This document shows, piece by piece, positions 16,815-25,518 of a DNA stretch of 64,000 nt. The notes beneath the pieces were generated by a model. That model made no database searches. It was not told the DNA's origin and saw only the letters and a program-made list of their open reading frames with translations. Positions within the stretch are counted from its first letter, which is position 1, and every line of letters starts with the position of its first letter. The position numbers and the translations under genes are program-made. The stretch lies in the NCBI GenBank assembly GCA_963825575.1, contig CAWGUB010000018.1:1-64000 (forward strand), written 5' to 3'. The stretch comes from JAFDBW01 sp963825575 (GTDB lineage Bacteria > Desulfobacterota > Desulfuromonadia > Desulfuromonadales > BM103).

Positions 16815-18128
16815 TCAGCACAGCGGTTTTCCGCCCGTCGCCATCCCCAGCAGTTCCGTTATATGCACAACTTCCTGCGACATACCAGCCTGCTTCAAGC
16901 CCCATGCAAGCTGCAGGTGACAGCCCGGGTTGGCGGTGACCAGCAACTCGGCACCGGTTGCCTGGACATTTTCAAGCTTGCGGTCGAGGATTTGCCGGCT
17001 TTCCCCGGTGTATTTGAGGCTGAAGGTCGCAGCACTGCCACAGCACCAGCTGGCCTCGTTCAGTTCGCGGAAATCGATGCCGGGGATGGCCTTGATCAGG
17101 TCACGTGGTTGCTTGCTGACGCCCTGGGCGTGACAAAGATGACAGGGCTCGTGATAGGTAACCACCTTTTCCACCGGCTTTAGCTTGTCAGTGCGCAACC
17201 CCTGCTCGGCGAGGAATTCGCTGATATCCTTGATCCTGCTGTGGAAGAGGACGAGCTTGTCGTGTTCTCCGGATTCCTCGAGCAACTCCTCGTATTCCTT
17301 GAGGGCGGCGCCGCAGCCGGCGCAGTCCGTGACGATCGCATCCACCTCGAGTTCCATGAAGAGATCGAGGTTGTGGCGGGCCAGGCTGCGGGTCGTCTCA
17401 CGGTCGCCTTCATTCAGATGCGGCGCGCCGCAGCACTTCTGCTGTTTCGGGGTCACCACCTCAAAGCCCTGGCTGGTCAGAACCTTCACCGTCTGCCTGG
17501 ACACTTCCGGGTACATCAGGGTCATGATGCAGCCGAGGAAAAATGCCACCCGGCCGCGCGGCTCGCCTTCGGCCGGGACGACCTCGGGCAGTTGCGGGCG
17601 CAGCGGCGGGTGCAACTCCGGCATCATCCCTTCGGCCTTTTCCATCCATTCCGGACCGAGCTTGAGGATATGCGAATGACGGATCAGCCACTGGATGCCG
17701 AGCTTCTGGTAGAGCCGGGCCGGCAGCATAGAGGTTTCGAGCAGATCAGGAGATGGCAGCATGCGCTGCAGGATGAACTCGCGGAACTTGCGCACAGCGC
17801 CGGTCAGCGGAAAAGCCTCCTGGGCCTGGTTGCGACATGCTTCCATGACCTGGCCGGCATGCACGCCGGATGGGCAGGAGGTGGAACAGGCGCGGCAATC
17901 GAGGCAGAAAAAAGACTCCTCCTTGAGTGCGCCGGTAAAGTCGATCTGGTCATCAGCGACCGCTTTGGCCAGGGCAACCCGGCCGCGCGGCGAGGAGCGC
18001 TCCCGACCGGTCAGGACATAAGTCGGGCAAGTCGGCAGGCAGAAGCCGCAGCGCATGCATTGCAGCATCCCCTCGTAATTCGGTTCGTCGGCAAGGGGGA
18101 AGTTGCCGAGGCACTTTTTCTCAGCCAC
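16815..18128 (-). CDS. glcF: glycolate/D-lactate oxidase iron-sulfur subunit (GlcF-type)
   Basis: A 437-aa electron-transfer subunit. Two 4Fe-4S motifs lie near the N-terminus (CMRCGFCLPTCPTY and CLDCRACSTSCPSG). Two CCG-type cysteine domains follow (FFLGCIMTLMYPE with CCGAPH; YHEPCHLCHAQG with CCGSAATF, then NPGCHLQL). It passes electrons from the flavoprotein GlcD towards quinone. The chosen start is GTG at 18128, preceded by GGAGGAGAAGC and overlapping the glcD stop by eight bases; an ATG at 18149 is the longer option. It is the last gene of the TRAP-UspA-GlcD operon. Confidence 0.9.
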   Translation of the reverse strand: MAEKKCLGNFPLADEPNYEGMLQCMRCGFCLPTCPTYVLTGRERSSPRGRVALAKAVADDQIDFTGALKEESFFCLDCRACSTSCPSGVHAGQVMEACRNQAQEAFPLTGAVRKFREFILQRMLPSPDLLETSMLPARLYQKLGIQWLIRHSHILKLGPEWMEKAEGMMPELHPPLRPQLPEVVPAEGEPRGRVAFFLGCIMTLMYPEVSRQTVKVLTSQGFEVVTPKQQKCCGAPHLNEGDRETTRSLARHNLDLFMELEVDAIVTDCAGCGAALKEYEELLEESGEHDKLVLFHSRIKDISEFLAEQGLRTDKLKPVEKVVTYHEPCHLCHAQGVSKQPRDLIKAIPGIDFRELNEASWCCGSAATFSLKYTGESRQILDRKLENVQATGAELLVTANPGCHLQLAWGLKQAGMSQEVVHITELLGMATGGKPLC

Positions 18129-19527
18129 GCTTCTCCTCCGTTGCCTCATCGTTAAAGATCTTGCCTGGGTTTAGAACCCCGTGCGGATCGAAGCTGCGTT
18201 TGATGCGGCGCATTATATTGACGCCGCCGGCACCGACCTGGCGCTCGAGGTAGTCTTTTTTCGCTAAGCCGATGCCGTGCTCGCCGGAGACGGTGCCACC
18301 CCAGGCCAGCACCTTGTCATAGAGTTCATGGTAGAAGGCGTGGGCCCGTTCCATCTCGTCGCGGTTGCGTTCGTCACAAAGCACGGTCGGATGCAGGTTG
18401 CCGTCACCGGCGTGGCCGAAGGTGCCGACCTTGAGCTTGAATTTTTCGCTGAGGCGTTCGATCTCGTCGAAGGTTTCGGCCAGGCGGCTGCGCGGCACGG
18501 TGGCATCCTCAAGCAGGGTGGTCGGGGAAACCCGCGCCAGGGCGGACAGGGCCGTCCGCCGTGCGGCTGCCAATTGGTTGGCGTGCTCGGCATCGGCCGC
18601 CTCGTGGATTTCTGCAGCGCCGACCCTCTCCAGCACGGCACGCACGTCATCGGCTTCCTCGACGACGGCAGCGTGATGACCATCAACTTCGATCAGCAGC
18701 AGGGCGGCCATCTCCAGCGGTAAACCAATTTTGGCGTAGCCCTCAACGCACCTGATCGTTGCGTTGTCCATGATCTCCAACGTCGATGGAATGATCTTGG
18801 CGGCGATGATATTGGCCACCGCTTGCCCCGCCGTGCGGGTGTCCCTGAAGTAGGCCAGCAGGGTGCGCTTGGCCTGCGGCGGCGGAATCAGCTTGAACGT
18901 TGCCTCGGTGATGATGCCGAGCGTTCCCTCGCTGCCGACCAGCAGGTCCTTCAGCGCGTAACCGGCAACATCCTTGACGCTCTTGCCGCCGGTGGTAAAG
19001 GTCAGGCCGTCGCCGAGAACGCCGTTAAGCGCCATGACGTAATCACGGGTGACGCCGTACTTGAGACCGCGCAGGCCGCCGGCGTCTTCGGCGATGTTGC
19101 CACCCAACGTGGAGATTTTCTGCGAACCAGGGTCGGGCGGATAAAAAAGCCCCTTTTCTGACAATGCGTTGAAAAAATCGAGGGTGACCACCCCGGCCTG
19201 GGCCGTCGCGGTCAGGTTTTCCTCGTCAATCTCAAGGATGCGGTTGAGTCGGGTCATGCACAGGATGATCCCGCCCCGTGCGGCAATACTGCCGCCGGAG
19301 AGGCCGGTCCCTGATCCACGCGGAACGATCGGCAGCCCTTCTTCGCGGGCAAAGTTGACGATCTCGACCACCTGTTCCGACGCGGTCGGAAAGACCACGA
19401 CATCCGGCAGGAACTGGATCTCCGGAGTGGCGTCGTAGCCGAAAGTGATCAGGTCTTCTTTCTCGTGCAGGACATTCTGTTGTCCCAGAAGTTCGGTTAG
19501 TTTTTTAATGGCACTCGCGGAGAGCAT
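18121..19527 (-). CDS. glcD: FAD-linked glycolate/D-lactate dehydrogenase (GlcD-type)
   Basis: A 468-aa VAO-family flavoprotein. The PCMH FAD domain contains IVPRGSGTGLSGG near residue 70, the PPDPGS loop and LGGNIAEDAGG near 135-150, and GSEGTLGIITEATF near 205. The C-terminal catalytic domain carries FGHAGDGNLHP and SGEHGIG, the histidine-containing motifs of D-2-hydroxyacid dehydrogenases. It oxidises glycolate or D-lactate. An AGAGG site precedes the ATG. Position after a TRAP transporter suggests that the transported acid is its substrate. Glycolate and D-lactate cannot be distinguished by eye. Confidence 0.92.
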   Translation of the reverse strand: MLSASAIKKLTELLGQQNVLHEKEDLITFGYDATPEIQFLPDVVVFPTASEQVVEIVNFAREEGLPIVPRGSGTGLSGGSIAARGGIILCMTRLNRILEIDEENLTATAQAGVVTLDFFNALSEKGLFYPPDPGSQKISTLGGNIAEDAGGLRGLKYGVTRDYVMALNGVLGDGLTFTTGGKSVKDVAGYALKDLLVGSEGTLGIITEATFKLIPPPQAKRTLLAYFRDTRTAGQAVANIIAAKIIPSTLEIMDNATIRCVEGYAKIGLPLEMAALLLIEVDGHHAAVVEEADDVRAVLERVGAAEIHEAADAEHANQLAAARRTALSALARVSPTTLLEDATVPRSRLAETFDEIERLSEKFKLKVGTFGHAGDGNLHPTVLCDERNRDEMERAHAFYHELYDKVLAWGGTVSGEHGIGLAKKDYLERQVGAGGVNIMRRIKRSFDPHGVLNPGKIFNDEATEEKRG

Positions 19528-19564
19528 GGCAGACCTCTTAGTCCTTCGGGTTCGTGACCGGAAA

Positions 19565-20065
19565 CTATTTTGTAGCGCTGACGTTCATCTTGACAAGCAG
19601 GACGGGCGTTGCTGAGCGATGCAGGACCTTGTTGGCCGTACCGCCCAGCAACGCGTCACCGAGTGCGCTGTGGCGGTGACTGCCCATGACGATCAGGTCG
19701 GCCTTGATCGAGCTTGCCGTGGACAAGATCGCTTCGGCTGGCTGACCCTCGACAACTCTAATCTCCGAGACGAGATCTCGGCCGTCTGCACCCTGGCATT
19801 GCTCCGCCTCACAGAGTTCGGATAATCGCCGGTCAATGGTCTTGCGAACTTTATCCCGAGCTTCTTCATGCATCCTCTCGGCCTGATCGTGCGCGATATG
19901 AAGTTCCACCAGACTTTGGGCAAATGTGCCCAAGGGCTCAAGGACGTGCAGGATGGTGACCCCGGCATGATGCTCGCGCGCGAGTTTCAGGGCATAGCGG
20001 AACACCTGGGGGGCTCCGCTGTCGAGATCTGTTGCATAAAGGATGTGCTTGATTTCTGGAAGCAT
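19565..20065 (-). CDS. universal stress protein UspA family
   Basis: A 166-aa protein with the UspA fold: N-terminal ILYATDLDSGAPQVFRYAL and the C-terminal ATP-binding motif IVMGSHRHSALGDALLGGTANKVLHRS. The G-2x-G-9x-G(S/T) pattern appears as GSHRHSALGDALLGGTAN, so nucleotide binding is likely. AGGAGA precedes the ATG. It lies between dctM and glcD in one operon; UspA proteins are often encoded beside TRAP transporters, and some bind the transporter to modulate it. Confidence 0.9.
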   Translation of the reverse strand: MLPEIKHILYATDLDSGAPQVFRYALKLAREHHAGVTILHVLEPLGTFAQSLVELHIAHDQAERMHEEARDKVRKTIDRRLSELCEAEQCQGADGRDLVSEIRVVEGQPAEAILSTASSIKADLIVMGSHRHSALGDALLGGTANKVLHRSATPVLLVKMNVSATK

Positions 20066-20118
20066 GGCACTCTCCTAACGGGCGCGCCGAGTTAGCGGCC
20101 GGCCCTCCCGGGACAAGG

Positions 20119-21459
20119 CTAATTACCGAAAAACATCTCTGGCAACCAGGTGATGATTTCCGGGAAGTACATCAAAACACCCAACCCGATCAGCTGGATG
20201 ATGACAAACGGGATGATCCCGCGATAGACATCTCCCATGGTGTATTCCGGCGGCGCGACGCCCTTGAAATAGAAGAGCGCATAACCGAACGGCGGTGTCA
20301 GGAATGAGGTCTGCAGGTTGATACACACCATCATGGCGAACCAGAGTGGGTTGAAATCAAGGTCAAGGGCAATCGGCGTGAAAATCGGCACGACGACCAG
20401 CAGGATGGCCGCCCAGTCGATGAACATGCCCATGACGAAGACCACGGCCATCATGATGAGGAATACGACGTACGGACTGACATCCATGCCGAGCAGGACA
20501 TCGGCGACGACATCTCCACCTCCCATGCTCAAAAAGACCACGGAAAAGAATTTGCCGCCGATGAACAGGGCCATGATCATTGCCGTCGTGCGGGCTGTCG
20601 AAACGCAAGACTGGGTGATCACCTCCCAGTTCAATTTTTTGGTGGCAAAAGCCAGGATTAATGCGCCAATGCAGCCAAGGGCAGCGGCCTCGGTGGGGGT
20701 GGCGATGCCGGCCAGAATCGTTCCCATGACCGTAAGAATCAAACCGAACGGAGGAACGAAGTTCTTCATCGTCATGGAGACTTTTTGGCCGAAGGTTGCG
20801 GTGCGGTCTTCTTTCGGAATCGGCGGTCCCATTTTGGGATTCATGAAGCAGCGCACGCCGACGTAAAGCAGGTAGAGACCGGACAGCAACAACCCCGGCA
20901 GGATCGCTGCGGCGAAGAGGTTGCCGACGGACGTCTCTTTCTGACCGGTCAGGCCGCCATAAACGACCAGCATGATCGATGGCGGAATCAGGATGCCCAA
21001 GGTGCCCGACGAGCAAATGATGCCGGCGCCCAGACCGCGATCATAGCCCCGGCGCAGCAAAGCCGGTCCGGCCATGAGGCCCATGGCGACGACCGAGGCG
21101 CCAATAATCCCCGTGGTTGCGGCAAACACAGTCGAAACGACGATGACCGCCATACCCAGACCGCCACGCAGACCACCAAGAACCTGGTAGAGGGCATCAA
21201 AAAGCCCTTCTGACACCTTGGACCGGTCCAGGACCTGTGCCATGAAGATGAACAGCGGGATGGCGACCAGCGTGTAGTTGAGAAAAATTCCCCAGGCGTT
21301 GTTGGCGAACAGGCCAAGCAGGCCGGCGACGTCGAAGCCGTTCTCGATCAGGCCGAAGACTGTTGCGACTGCGGCCAGCGTAACCGCCAGGGGGTGCCCC
21401 AGGGCAATCGAGGCCATCAGGGTCACAAACATGAGTATGGTCAGAACTTCTACGCTCAT
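20119..21459 (-). CDS. dctM: TRAP transporter large permease subunit (DctM)
   Basis: A 446-aa integral membrane protein of about twelve spans in the IT superfamily, the ion-coupled permease of a TRAP system. Characteristic segments include GHPLAVTLAAV near residue 20, VPLFIFMAQVLDRS near 68, and the Gly/Pro-rich GTLGILIPPSIMLVVYGGLTGQ near 152-173. A second half carries FIDWAAILLVVVPIF and FLTPPFGYALFYFKG. It follows the small permease by 30 bases and is preceded by GGAG. Confidence 0.93.
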   Translation of the reverse strand: MSVEVLTILMFVTLMASIALGHPLAVTLAAVATVFGLIENGFDVAGLLGLFANNAWGIFLNYTLVAIPLFIFMAQVLDRSKVSEGLFDALYQVLGGLRGGLGMAVIVVSTVFAATTGIIGASVVAMGLMAGPALLRRGYDRGLGAGIICSSGTLGILIPPSIMLVVYGGLTGQKETSVGNLFAAAILPGLLLSGLYLLYVGVRCFMNPKMGPPIPKEDRTATFGQKVSMTMKNFVPPFGLILTVMGTILAGIATPTEAAALGCIGALILAFATKKLNWEVITQSCVSTARTTAMIMALFIGGKFFSVVFLSMGGGDVVADVLLGMDVSPYVVFLIMMAVVFVMGMFIDWAAILLVVVPIFTPIALDLDFNPLWFAMMVCINLQTSFLTPPFGYALFYFKGVAPPEYTMGDVYRGIIPFVIIQLIGLGVLMYFPEIITWLPEMFFGN

Positions 21460-21489
21460 TGGTCTCTATTCTCCAGGTTAATCAAATAT

Positions 21490-21987
21490 TCAGGGCTTCA
21501 TTTTCAAGGAACGAATGTCTTGGATCAGTTTGGCGACCCCCTGTAGAAAGAACAGGATGAAGCCAAACGCCATGAGCGTTTTAACCGGGTAGATCGGCGG
21601 GGCCCAGGAGCTGGAAGCATGCTCCCACTGCTGCCACGAGTTAACGGCGAGAACGCAGACATGGTAGGTGAGCAGGCCGATCGCGGGGATAAACAACACC
21701 GCGTTGGTGATGATGCGCAGGATGGTTCTCGGCCTCTCAGGCAATCTCGCTTCAAAAACGTCGATGGAGACATGGGTGTTGTGCTTGTGCGCATAGGCCA
21801 GGGCAAAACAGTAATGAGCACCGTAAAGGAATACGGTCAGCTCGAAGGCCCAGGATGTCGGTGCGTTGAATCCGTAGCGCATGATGACCTCCCAGACCAC
21901 CACCATGATGAGCGGCAATACGAGATAGGAGGCATAGAAGCCAAATTTTTCGTTGAGAGTATCGATCGCGCTGTCAATCTTGAACAT
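21490..21987 (-). CDS. dctQ: TRAP transporter small permease subunit (DctQ)
   Basis: A 165-aa membrane protein with four spans. The DctQ family signature surrounds VVWEVIMRYGFNAPTSWAFELTVF near residues 29-52, with the characteristic R-Y-x-F and Trp-Glu. It bridges the periplasmic binding protein and DctM. It is separated from dctP by 85 bases that contain a very stable hairpin, which probably sets lower expression than the binding protein. Confidence 0.9.
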   Translation of the reverse strand: MFKIDSAIDTLNEKFGFYASYLVLPLIMVVVWEVIMRYGFNAPTSWAFELTVFLYGAHYCFALAYAHKHNTHVSIDVFEARLPERPRTILRIITNAVLFIPAIGLLTYHVCVLAVNSWQQWEHASSSWAPPIYPVKTLMAFGFILFFLQGVAKLIQDIRSLKMKP

Positions 21988-22038
21988 GTCAACCTCTTAT
22001 CCGGGAGGAATTAAATTGTTTGTTAACAGTTGCACGAT

Positions 22039-22060
22039 GCGGGGGCCCGCAGGCCCCCGC
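22039..22060 (-). promoter_or_regulatory. intercistronic hairpin between dctP and dctQ
   Basis: A GC-only stem GCGGGGGCC / GGCCCCCGC with a short loop lies 12 bases after the dctP stop. There is no T run, so it is more likely a partial attenuator or an mRNA 3' stabiliser than a full terminator. Such elements commonly raise binding-protein levels over the permease. Confidence 0.6.
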
Positions 22061-22072
22061 AAAGGTTATGCT

Positions 22073-23230
22073 TTATTGCATGTGCTTGCCTTTGACGAAC
22101 TGCTCGTAGGGCCACGGAGCAACGCCGCTACGCTCTTGACGCCAGTCGGCGAAGTCAGCCTTGAACAGGTCCTGGGAATCCATGACCTTTTTCACGTCTG
22201 GGTATTTCGCTTTCAGGCTCTCGATGTATTCGTGAGAGGCTTTGGCGAAGTTGTTGATAGTCTCCTCGTCCATGCGGACGAATTCGACTTTTTCCTTGAA
22301 TAGCTTGACTGCTTCGGCGTTGAGGTTCTCCTGCCATGCCGTCGACCATAGCTGGGTCTCCTTGGCGGCAATGTCAACGATCCACTTCAGGTCGGCGGGT
22401 AGCTTGTTGTAGGAATCCTTGTTGATGAACAGGGCGCTCTGGCAGGACGGCTGGTGAACGCCGGGCTGAATGACGTACTTGGTGATGTCGTCGAAGCCCA
22501 TCGGGTAGTTGATGGCGGGAGTGCTGAATTCGGCGGCATCAATGACGCCACGCTCCAGGGCGAGATAGACTTCGCCGCCGGGCAGGGGCGAAACGCTGGC
22601 ACCCAGTTGGGTCATGATGTCCATATACCAGCCCGGGGTTCTGACGCGCATGCCTTTGAAGTCGGACATCTTGGACGCCTTCTTGTTCGAGAAGAGGCCG
22701 AGCTCCTGGCCGACGTTGCCGCCTGGCAGGGCAAACAGGTTGTAGCGGCCATACAGCTCCTGCATCATTTCCAGACCGCCTCGCTCGTACAGCCAGATGT
22801 TATAACCTTCAGCATCCAGGCCGAAAGGAACCGACGCGAAGGCGACAAACGCCTCGTTCTTGCCTTTCCAGTAGCCCGGCCAGTCATGACCGATGTCGGC
22901 CTGGCCTTTGCTGACCGCATCAAAGCTTTCCATGGCGCCAACCAGTTCGCCGGCTGAGAACAGCTTGATCTCCAGACGACCGCCCGAGGCCAGGGCCACG
23001 GAGTCGGCAAAGTGTTGCGCCAGGTCATAGAACAGCAGACCCTTGGACCATGGCATGACCATTTTCCACTTGAAAGTTTCCGTTGACGGTTTGATGGTGC
23101 GCAGTTCCTTCTTGACTTCTTCGTGACGTTTGTCCGCGCCGAACTTTTCGCGTTTGGCGGCGAATGCGGTTGGAGCCAGGGCCAGGCTGAGAACGACCAG
23201 CAGGCCAACGATCAGTTTCATTTTCCTCAT
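22073..23230 (-). CDS. dctP: TRAP transporter periplasmic substrate-binding protein (DctP/TakP-type)
   Basis: A 385-aa secreted protein. The signal peptide is MRKMKLIVGLLVVLSLALAP followed by TAFA and cleavage before AKREK. The mature part has the DctP fold with ISPLP-like VSPLPGGEVYLALERGVIDAAEF near residue 210 and a downstream YVIQPGVHQPS. This resembles the mannitol/chloroaromatic or TakP subfamily, members of which bind lactate or 2-oxoacids. AAGGAGG lies six bases before the ATG at 23230, ruling out an upstream ATG at 23290. It heads the TRAP-UspA-GlcDF operon, so a 2-hydroxyacid such as lactate or glycolate is the expected ligand. Confidence 0.9.
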   Translation of the reverse strand: MRKMKLIVGLLVVLSLALAPTAFAAKREKFGADKRHEEVKKELRTIKPSTETFKWKMVMPWSKGLLFYDLAQHFADSVALASGGRLEIKLFSAGELVGAMESFDAVSKGQADIGHDWPGYWKGKNEAFVAFASVPFGLDAEGYNIWLYERGGLEMMQELYGRYNLFALPGGNVGQELGLFSNKKASKMSDFKGMRVRTPGWYMDIMTQLGASVSPLPGGEVYLALERGVIDAAEFSTPAINYPMGFDDITKYVIQPGVHQPSCQSALFINKDSYNKLPADLKWIVDIAAKETQLWSTAWQENLNAEAVKLFKEKVEFVRMDEETINNFAKASHEYIESLKAKYPDVKKVMDSQDLFKADFADWRQERSGVAPWPYEQFVKGKHMQ

Positions 23231-23289
23231 GGTGTACCTCCTTCGTGCGGGTTGCAGGGTTGTTGCCATAGGATCATTAATAAACAACA

Positions 23290-23353
23290 TGATAAGACCA
23301 ATAAATGGTAAGACCAGTTGCTAAAAGGTAGCGAATGATCCTTTTCAGGTCAA
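23290..23353 (-). promoter_or_regulatory. promoter and tandem FadR-type operators of the TRAP-glcDF operon
   Basis: On the minus strand TTGACC (23348-23353) and TACCTT (23325-23330) are spaced by 17 bases. Just downstream lie TGGTCTTACCA (23306-23316) and TGGTCTTATCA (23290-23300), centres 16 bases apart, both matching TNGTNNNANCA-type FadR sites. The layout matches the other two operator-bearing promoters in the window. Confidence 0.65.
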
Positions 23354-23398
23354 TAAAAAAATATAACGATGTTATTTGTTTTTCTAAAATCGCAGGCA

Positions 23399-24727
23399 TT
23401 ACAGCTCTTTTATCTGCCTGCGCTGGCGCAAGCTTTTCACTTTACGGGAGACGGTTGGCTGGCTCAGGCCAAAGTGCGTCGCAATCTTGCGGGTTGTCCC
23501 ATATTCTTTTAATGCCTGTATCAGCAGCGTATCTTCATACTCCTGAATCAGGTCGATCAAGGTTTTGTTCTCAGCGGTCTCTGCAGCAGAGTGGCTGTCA
23601 ATTGGCCCCAGCGAATTGATCTCGCTAGCGGTCGAAGTCACGATCATCCGTTCGACAACGTTTTCCAATTCCCGGATATTGCCTTTCCATGGCAGCGACA
23701 TCATCTTCTCGGTCAACCTCTCGGAGAAACGCCTGTAGCTGTTGTAGCGCCGGTTGTAATGATCGGTGAAATATCGGATGAGCAGAGGGATGTCCTCCTG
23801 GCGCTCACGCAATGGCGGGATCTGCACCGGCACGACGTTGAGCCGATAATAGAGATCCTCGCGGAAACGGCCAAGGGTGACCTGCGCAGACAGATCACGG
23901 TTGGTTGCGGCAATGATCCTGACATCAACGGACTGCTCCCCTCGACCGCCGATCTTGTGGAATGCTTTGTCCTGGATCACTCCGAGCAGTTTCGACTGCA
24001 GGTGCAACGGAATCTCGGTGATTTCATCAAGAAAGATCGTGCCTCCGTCAGCCTGCTCGAACAGGCCAGCCTTGCCTTTCCGGTCGGCGCCGGTAAAGGC
24101 CCCGGACTCGTAGCCGAACAGTTCTGCTTCGATCAAGGATTCGGGGATGGCCGCGCAATTGATTTGCAGAAGCGGCTTGTGCCTGCGTTCACTGGCGCGG
24201 TGAATCACCTTTGCCAACAGGCTTTTGCCGACTCCCGATTCCCCGGTCAGGAGTATGGTTGAATCAGTCCCGGCAACTCTGAGTGCAAGGTCAATGACAT
24301 CGCTCATGTTCTGGCTGCAAGTGACGATATCCTCTTCGTTCAGCATTTGGGTGCGGGCCGTGTCGGCATCAATTTTCTTGCTGTACTGGACAACCGTCAG
24401 GTCCCAGATGGTGTTGATGATGTAGCGGATGCCACCCTGGTCGTCGAACACCGGGCGCCCCTTCACCAGCAATTTACGGCCGGTCCGGGTCGAATAGGTC
24501 GCGGTCACCGGCATTCTCTTTTCGATGACCAAAAGGCTCGCCGAGCCGGAAAAGTAATTGTCCGGGCCGACCAGGTCATAAAGTGAGCGGCCGACCAGTT
24601 CATCGTTGGTAAAGCCGGACATCTCCTCGAAGGTTTTGTTGACCCGTACGGTCACACCTTTGCCGTCAACGATATAGATGCCGTTGGCGACATTGTCGAA
24701 AATGATTTCTAGCAGCTCTTGATCCAT
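23399..24727 (-). CDS. sigma-54-dependent enhancer-binding protein with PAS sensor
   Basis: A 442-aa activator. An N-terminal PAS domain spans about residues 5-115 (NVANGIYIVDGKGVTVRVN). The AAA+ domain has Walker A TGESGVGKS near 165, the sigma-54 contact loop GAFTGA near 215, Walker B GGTIFLDEI and the arginine-finger region. The C-terminal Fis-like helix-turn-helix ends in FGLSQPTVSRKVKSLR. There is no receiver domain, so a small ligand sensed by PAS is likely. It stops 168 bases before dctP and starts nine bases after the 3-hydroxybutyrate dehydrogenase stop, so it is the fourth gene of an operon whose own promoter is of sigma-54 type. Confidence 0.92.
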   Translation of the reverse strand: MDQELLEIIFDNVANGIYIVDGKGVTVRVNKTFEEMSGFTNDELVGRSLYDLVGPDNYFSGSASLLVIEKRMPVTATYSTRTGRKLLVKGRPVFDDQGGIRYIINTIWDLTVVQYSKKIDADTARTQMLNEEDIVTCSQNMSDVIDLALRVAGTDSTILLTGESGVGKSLLAKVIHRASERRHKPLLQINCAAIPESLIEAELFGYESGAFTGADRKGKAGLFEQADGGTIFLDEITEIPLHLQSKLLGVIQDKAFHKIGGRGEQSVDVRIIAATNRDLSAQVTLGRFREDLYYRLNVVPVQIPPLRERQEDIPLLIRYFTDHYNRRYNSYRRFSERLTEKMMSLPWKGNIRELENVVERMIVTSTASEINSLGPIDSHSAAETAENKTLIDLIQEYEDTLLIQALKEYGTTRKIATHFGLSQPTVSRKVKSLRQRRQIKEL

Positions 24728-24736
24728 GGCAGTCCG

Positions 24737-25495
24737 CTAACAGGCTGTCCAGCCGCAATCGATGGTGAAGTCGGTGCCGGTCATGCAGCTGGCAGAGTCC
24801 GAACAGATGTAGAGCACTGCATCACCGATTTCGCTCGGCTCGATCATCTTCTTAACCGCGGCCTTCTTCAGCATGATCGTTTCGATGACGTCCTCTCTCG
24901 GGATGCCGTGGGTTTTCGCCTGGGCGTCGATCTGGTTGTCAACCAGGGGGGTACGGACGTATGCCGGACAAATGGCGTTGACGGTGATCCCGTACGGCCC
25001 TCCTTCCAGAGCAGTGGTCTTGGTCAGCCCCATCATGCCGTGTTTGGCGCTGATATAGGCCGATTTGAATTCCGAGGCGCGCAGACCATGAACCGAACTG
25101 ATATTGATGATGCGCCCCCAGCCCTTTGCCTTCATGTACGGCCAGCAGTATTTGGTCAGCAGGAACGGCGCTGTCAGCATCAGTGATATGATGAAATTCC
25201 ATTTTTCTTCCGGGAACTCTTCGATCGGACTGACATGCTGGATGCCGGCATTGTTGACCAGGACATCGACAGAACCGAACCTTTCCACCGCTTCAGCAAC
25301 CAGGGCTTTGCAGGCCGATGCGTCGGTCAGGTCGACCTTGACGAAATGTCCACCGATTCGGTTGGCCTGTTGGCCGCCGATCTCGGCATTGACATCAGCC
25401 ATCACGACCTGGTAGCCGGCATTGACCAGGCTCTCGGCAACAGCCAGACCAATACCGCTGGCGGCCCCAGTGACAAGTGCAACTCGCTTCTCCAT
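24737..25495 (-). CDS. 3-hydroxybutyrate dehydrogenase (short-chain dehydrogenase)
   Basis: A 252-aa SDR enzyme. The cofactor motif is ALVTGAASGIG, followed by NNAG, the catalytic Ser in NISSVHG and YISAKHG with the Tyr/Lys pair. The sequence HGLRASEFKSAYISAKHG and the C-terminal SDSASCMTGTDFTIDCGWTA are characteristic of 3-hydroxybutyrate dehydrogenase, which converts D-3-hydroxybutyrate and NAD to acetoacetate. AAGGAG lies six bases before the ATG at 25495 and directly abuts the earlier ATG at 25501, so the later start was chosen. CoA-transferase and thiolase upstream complete the route to acetyl-CoA. Confidence 0.9.
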   Translation of the reverse strand: MEKRVALVTGAASGIGLAVAESLVNAGYQVVMADVNAEIGGQQANRIGGHFVKVDLTDASACKALVAEAVERFGSVDVLVNNAGIQHVSPIEEFPEEKWNFIISLMLTAPFLLTKYCWPYMKAKGWGRIINISSVHGLRASEFKSAYISAKHGMMGLTKTTALEGGPYGITVNAICPAYVRTPLVDNQIDAQAKTHGIPREDVIETIMLKKAAVKKMIEPSEIGDAVLYICSDSASCMTGTDFTIDCGWTAC

Positions 25496-25518
25496 GATCA
25501 TCTCCTTAAGGTAACATC

